Below are positions 60,199 through 64,000 of a DNA stretch of 64,000 nt, piece by piece. The position numbers were made by a program, and so were the translations under genes. The notes beneath the pieces are model-generated. The model searched no databases and was not told where the DNA came from. It was given only the letters and a program-made list of their open reading frames with translations. The first letter of the stretch is position 1. Each line of letters starts with the position of its first letter. The stretch comes from Owenia fusiformis (lineage: Eukaryota; Annelida; Polychaeta; Sabellida; Oweniidae): NCBI GenBank assembly GCA_903813345.2, contig CAIIXF020000012.1, positions 12,630,932 to 12,694,931 on the forward strand. The letters are read 5' to 3'.

Positions 60199-63100
60199 TT
60201 ACTTGGCAACAAAGTCCTTGGTTTGTTCTAGGAACTTGATATAAAGGCGATGTTCTTCTGCAGTGGTGTATTTAAAAAGTTCATCTAAGAATTGGTTGTC
60301 CACACCCAGGTCCTCTAACATGTTTAAGTGCATGTCATGAAGGCTCTGAAATAATGAAACAATAATTCTATTAACTCTGAACAAAGTCAATATTTCACCC
60401 GGTATGTATACGGATAGACTGCACCTGGTAATATGAGTAATGTGTGATGTCATAACAGCAGATCGTAGTAATGGCGGCCATAATGAATATTAAAAAATGT
60501 TGTTGAGTTGTCATGTTCGAATCATAATACAGACCTCAAGAGCAGGTGTTATATCAATGAATATATACCTTAGGGCTAAGCACAAAAGCTTTCGAACCCC
60601 TCATTCCCTTTGGTTGTTCGGGGCAGAGAAAACATTTGTGCCTAGCCCTGCAGTATGTATTTGTCGATATAACACCTGCTGTTAGGTCTATATTTCTTAA
60701 TTACCAAAAATAAATATTGTGAGTACATTTACAATTTTACCTTACATTAGCATATTAGATTGCATTAATCAGATTCAAATTCGCCAACTTTCAATATTTT
60801 TAATTTAAACATTCACAAGTATACATACCCCATCCATAACCTGACCGCTGATGACATAATTCTTAATATCTTGTTTTTCATCTCCTGGGTTAGCAAAGCC
60901 TACTTCAAACACACTGTAAGGCCAGGCTGAAAATAAAACATGAACACTTGGTATTAAAACTACATAAAGGAAGTGTCACAATTTGGCTACAATTAATTAC
61001 AAGTACCGTATTCTCTGTAATTAGCGCCCAGGGCGGTTAGAAAATTGAAAATACATCATTCAGACCATTATAATAAGCGCCCATGTATTAAAGAAATCAG
61101 AAATCCCGAGAAATTTCATGTATGGCAATTTTTCTTGCCAAGAATGCCTTATTTTCAACTTATTTTTATAATAATAATAAGTATTGTTATTGGAGAGAAT
61201 ACGGTAAAGATCGCTTAGACAATATTGACAGTGATTGAAGACCAATTTATTTCCGGCACGCCCACTTTGTCATTATCGCCGATTACCTTCAATATTTCCA
61301 CTAGAGACTGTTGGATATCGATCTAAAGTTAAACCTTATTTTAAATTTTGATTAGAGATCATCATTTTTCATGTTAAAGTCGTGTAAAAGTCGAGAAACG
61401 TCAAAAAGAAACCAGAAAGTTCACAACCTTGACATGCGCAGAACATCTGCGCAGTAGCTTTCGGATATTACTGAATGCCGATAAAGAACAATTCCTTCAT
61501 TCATTATAAACTATTCTGAGACAAAATTAGCATAGTATGGTGTGGGAAGCACCCATCGATTGATATTTATCGACAGGATGCATAGAATTATAAAACGCTT
61601 CGTGTTTACAGCAGTTTAGGGTGAGTACTCTATTATCGCCCGCTCATGGATTTTCGGAAATATGATTTTTTCTGATAGATTCTTCAATTCTTGTCGATTC
61701 CTCAATGTTTCTTGAACTTTGTGAAGCGGGGTGGGCGCTTATTAGAGGGTGGGCGGTAATTACAGAGAATACGGTACGTTGAAATGGGCCAGGCTGAAAA
61801 TATTGTGACTACCAGTAGAAACAAAATGACCACCAAAAAGTTAACTTATATCTCGGCATCACCTATTATGCAGAAGTGAGAAGCTCCCATAATAATTTCA
61901 TATTCTTTCGTACATGTATTCATGAACATAATTTATTTAAATCATGCCCATCAGTATACTGTATGACCAGGTAAACAATCATGAGCATGTGCTCTCTCAG
62001 AGCCACGTATAAATTGTGAAAATGGCGTTTATATAAGTTCAACATCATCATTCTAAAACTATGGTAATACTACATGTGTTTAAGTAACTTGATTCAATCT
62101 TGAAGAGAATTCTCATAAAACAACAGCGAACATTCTGAGATCAATTTCAAATGAGGCCTGTTGCAAATGAGGCCTGTTTATAAAATTGGTTATCAAATGT
62201 GGCAATATCAAAGCTCATCTTTGAGAAATCCCCCCCCCCCGCCTATCATGTGTATGAATGATGTGTGATAAAAACCTCACTTACGGAATTCAGTTTCTTC
62301 TTCTTCTGGAACATTCTCTGGGTTAGCGGCAGGGATTGCACCCTCCATGGCTTGAAACCAGAAGAACAATGACGGACCTGATCCTTTAGTGAGGAAGATT
62401 TCTAGGTCAGGAACACTTACTAACTGAAATGATTCAGAAAACAATGCATATAAGGAATTAGTTCAAAGAACCTAAAGGATTAAATATCATGAGGCCTGTC
62501 AACAATTATTTCAAAAACCATGCAGATTTTCACCATCCTGGGCACTTTTCAAGTGATTCTGGGTCAAAGTTGTCAAGTGTGAACACCCCTCCTGGAATTT
62601 TTTTGAAGAAAACCCCCCCCCCGGCAAAAGCTTGCTACAGGCCTGTAACCAAATACCAATTACTGTGGACCTAGATCTTCAGCTAGGAAAGTTTCTAAAT
62701 CAGAGTTGTAACAACATTACATGTAGATAGAAAATAATTACACTGCGTAAAATGCTTTATATTCCCATCAAAAATGTGCCATGTATACACCCAGTTCTTT
62801 CAGTTGCTTATACTAAATTCATTTTTCTGTTTTCTTCTGACCGAACCCAATATTACAAGACTTGTACACTTTTTTTCTGGCCCGATCCCTCTTGACTCGT
62901 GACACCTCTAGTTTTGAACACTTCTTAGAGAGATTATAATTTAAAAAGGTAAAATGAGAATTTTCCAACAATACTTTAGGGATCATAGTACTGACAATAG
63001 TGGATAGCTCTCAAAAGTATCATAAAAAATTCTAATTTCTACAATTTAGACCAAAATTGGTCAAAATATGCTGATTTTTCATTATTTTTCTCATTTTGAA

Positions 63101-63503
63101 GTGGGTGCAAATGGATTTTCAGGTGGGTGGAAGCCTGTTTTTAAAATCTCAGGTGGGTGCTGCGACTGCCCACTTGCTTTAATGCTGGGAAGATCACTGC
63201 ATAAGACTTCTTTCATGATAAACTAATTGGCAAACTTAGAATAAATGAATAGGTTAAGGAATTTAGGACACACAATTTCTTCAAAACTGGTCCTGAATCT
63301 GAAAACAGTTTTTCCTTTTACCAAAACCTATTAATGTATTCAAGGCATGGTTAAAATCATACTTGAACTAAATAAAGAAAGCCTGGGTCAGTTTCTGACT
63401 TACTTCAGGTACAGCTTCCTCTGCAGCTTCAGCCTCTTCTCCTTCATAAGCTTCATCGATGTCTGTTGGTGTACTATGGTTTAGGTTCATCTTGACAGTG
63501 ATT
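60199..63503 (-). CDS. C1QBP: C1QBP / p32 / MAM33 family protein (N-terminus beyond the window)
   Basis: Four minus-strand exons: 63503-63404, 62423-62285, 60926-60829, 60345-60199 (TAA). Phases agree. The first reads ITVKMNLNHSTPTDID, matching ITV...NIN.SIP of human C1QBP, then an acidic run (EGEEAEAAEEA). The next has PDLEIFLTKGSGPSLFFWF and EEEETEF, the next VFEVGFANPGDEKQD, and the last LEDLGVDNQFLDELFKYTTA then EHRLYIKFLEQTKDFVAK. The GVDN...DEL...EH..YI.FLE order is the family's C-terminus. p32 proteins form acidic trimers in the mitochondrial matrix and support mitochondrial translation. The exon or exons with the mitochondrial presequence and first strands lie right of 64000. Introns contain several MITEs. 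Confidence 0.92.
60420..60715. repeat. Dispersed repeat with hairpin, last C1QBP intron
   Basis: Matches 36040-36250. In the middle, GGGCTAAGCACAAA and TTTGTGCCTAGCCC form a hairpin, framed by GCAGGTGTTATATC and GATATAACACCTGC. Confidence 0.65.
61006..61774. mobile_element. TIR element with CCGTATTCTCTG ends, possibly composite
   Basis: Ends CCGTATTCTCTGTAATTA and TAATTACAGAGAATACGG with TA on both sides. An inner GAGAATACGGTA at 61195-61206 could be the right end of an older, shorter copy. Located in a C1QBP intron; no coding sequence. Confidence 0.65.
63040..63205. repeat. Relative of the 7065 element in a C1QBP intron
   Basis: AAAATCTCAGGTGGGTGCTG and CCCACTTGCTTTAATGCTGG occur here as in 7065-7211; it ends GGGAAGATCACTG. 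The left end is less clear. Confidence 0.55.
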
Positions 63504-64000
63504 CTAAACACAAAATATACACAACACTGTTCACAATTTTATCTTTCTGGATTTGGACTCATATTTTTTTAAATGAGTGCCAAATTAACAAATACAGTGC
63601 AAAAATTAAGGTCACATTTTAAATGTGATACTGTACTTCTACTTATTTGGCGCTATACTTATTTTGCCAGATTTGCTGTTTTGAACATTTGGCAGCTACT
63701 AATTTGGTGGACTTGCAATATTACAATGCACTAATGTTATTCATTTACATAGTGTTTAAATTACAAAGGAATTTTGCTACTTAATTTGGTGGACTTGAAC
63801 GATTTGACAGATCCGCCAAATTAAAACGGCCGCAAAATTAAGTAATATAATAAGAATGATATTCACACACATGTGAATGTACCTGTATATGCCTGTAAAA
63901 CATACACAGGGCATTTCCTCATATCCTCAAAACTCCTATTTGACATGAAAATTCTGATTTCAAAATAAGGCACAAGATGGTTCTGGGCATTCCCATAAAT

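Noticed and set aside
1-64000. CRISPR array, operon or phage-like system
   Set aside because: The repeats are direct satellites or inverted transposon ends, genes have introns, and no cas-like protein is present.

Overview
This is a 64 kb piece of an AT-rich, intron-rich animal genome. The genes have short exons with GT/AG borders and signal-peptide exons. The spacers are full of small inverted-repeat transposons, foldback elements, minisatellites and non-LTR fragments. A peritrophin-type chitin-binding protein, a C-type lectin and conserved metazoan genes (C1QBP/p32, UPF0390/C19orf53, TMEM179-like) point to a metazoan. The style fits a marine invertebrate, but I cannot name the phylum. No bacterial operons, CRISPR array, rRNA or convincing functional tRNA gene is visible. 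I recognised no retrovirus, LTR element or Polinton.

Layout. 0.8-4.9 kb (+): seven-exon secreted cysteine-rich protein with a chitin-binding domain. 6.3-7.8 kb (-): three-exon UPF0390/C19orf53 homologue. 8.3-12.5 kb: transposon block. 14.0-19.0 kb (+): five-exon membrane C-type lectin with a Ser/Thr-rich repeat stalk; its long intron holds satellite repeats and its last intron a MITE. 19.8-21.3 kb: pogo-like element. 21.3-25.5 kb (+): two-exon type II membrane SGNH/PC-esterase-like gene (copy A) and a truncated duplicate. 27-30 kb: LINE fragment, then a 145-bp satellite split by a Penelope-like palindrome. 30.9-37.8 kb (+): second SGNH gene (copy B). 40.6-44.8 kb (-): secreted PLAT-domain protein, 3' end not found. 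47.1-48.3 and 57.0-58.3 kb (-): two TMEM179-like four-span genes; the second looks incomplete. Between them lies a 5.6 kb inverted-repeat element inserted in a small mariner-type MITE. 60.2-63.5 kb (-): last four coding exons of C1QBP, running off the right edge.

Exon calls rest on splice signals, phase agreement across every intron, and match to family patterns recalled from knowledge. No search was run. Five genes (chitin-binding protein, lectin, two SGNH esterases, PLAT protein) enter the secretory route, and four of these families bind or modify glycans or lipids. A shared surface or mucus role is possible, but that is inference from proximity.

The most interesting points are the lectin with a phase-compatible mucin-like repeat exon, the recently duplicating SGNH family, the repeated six-cysteine modules of the first gene, and several insertions whose target duplications or empty-site paralogues can be read directly.
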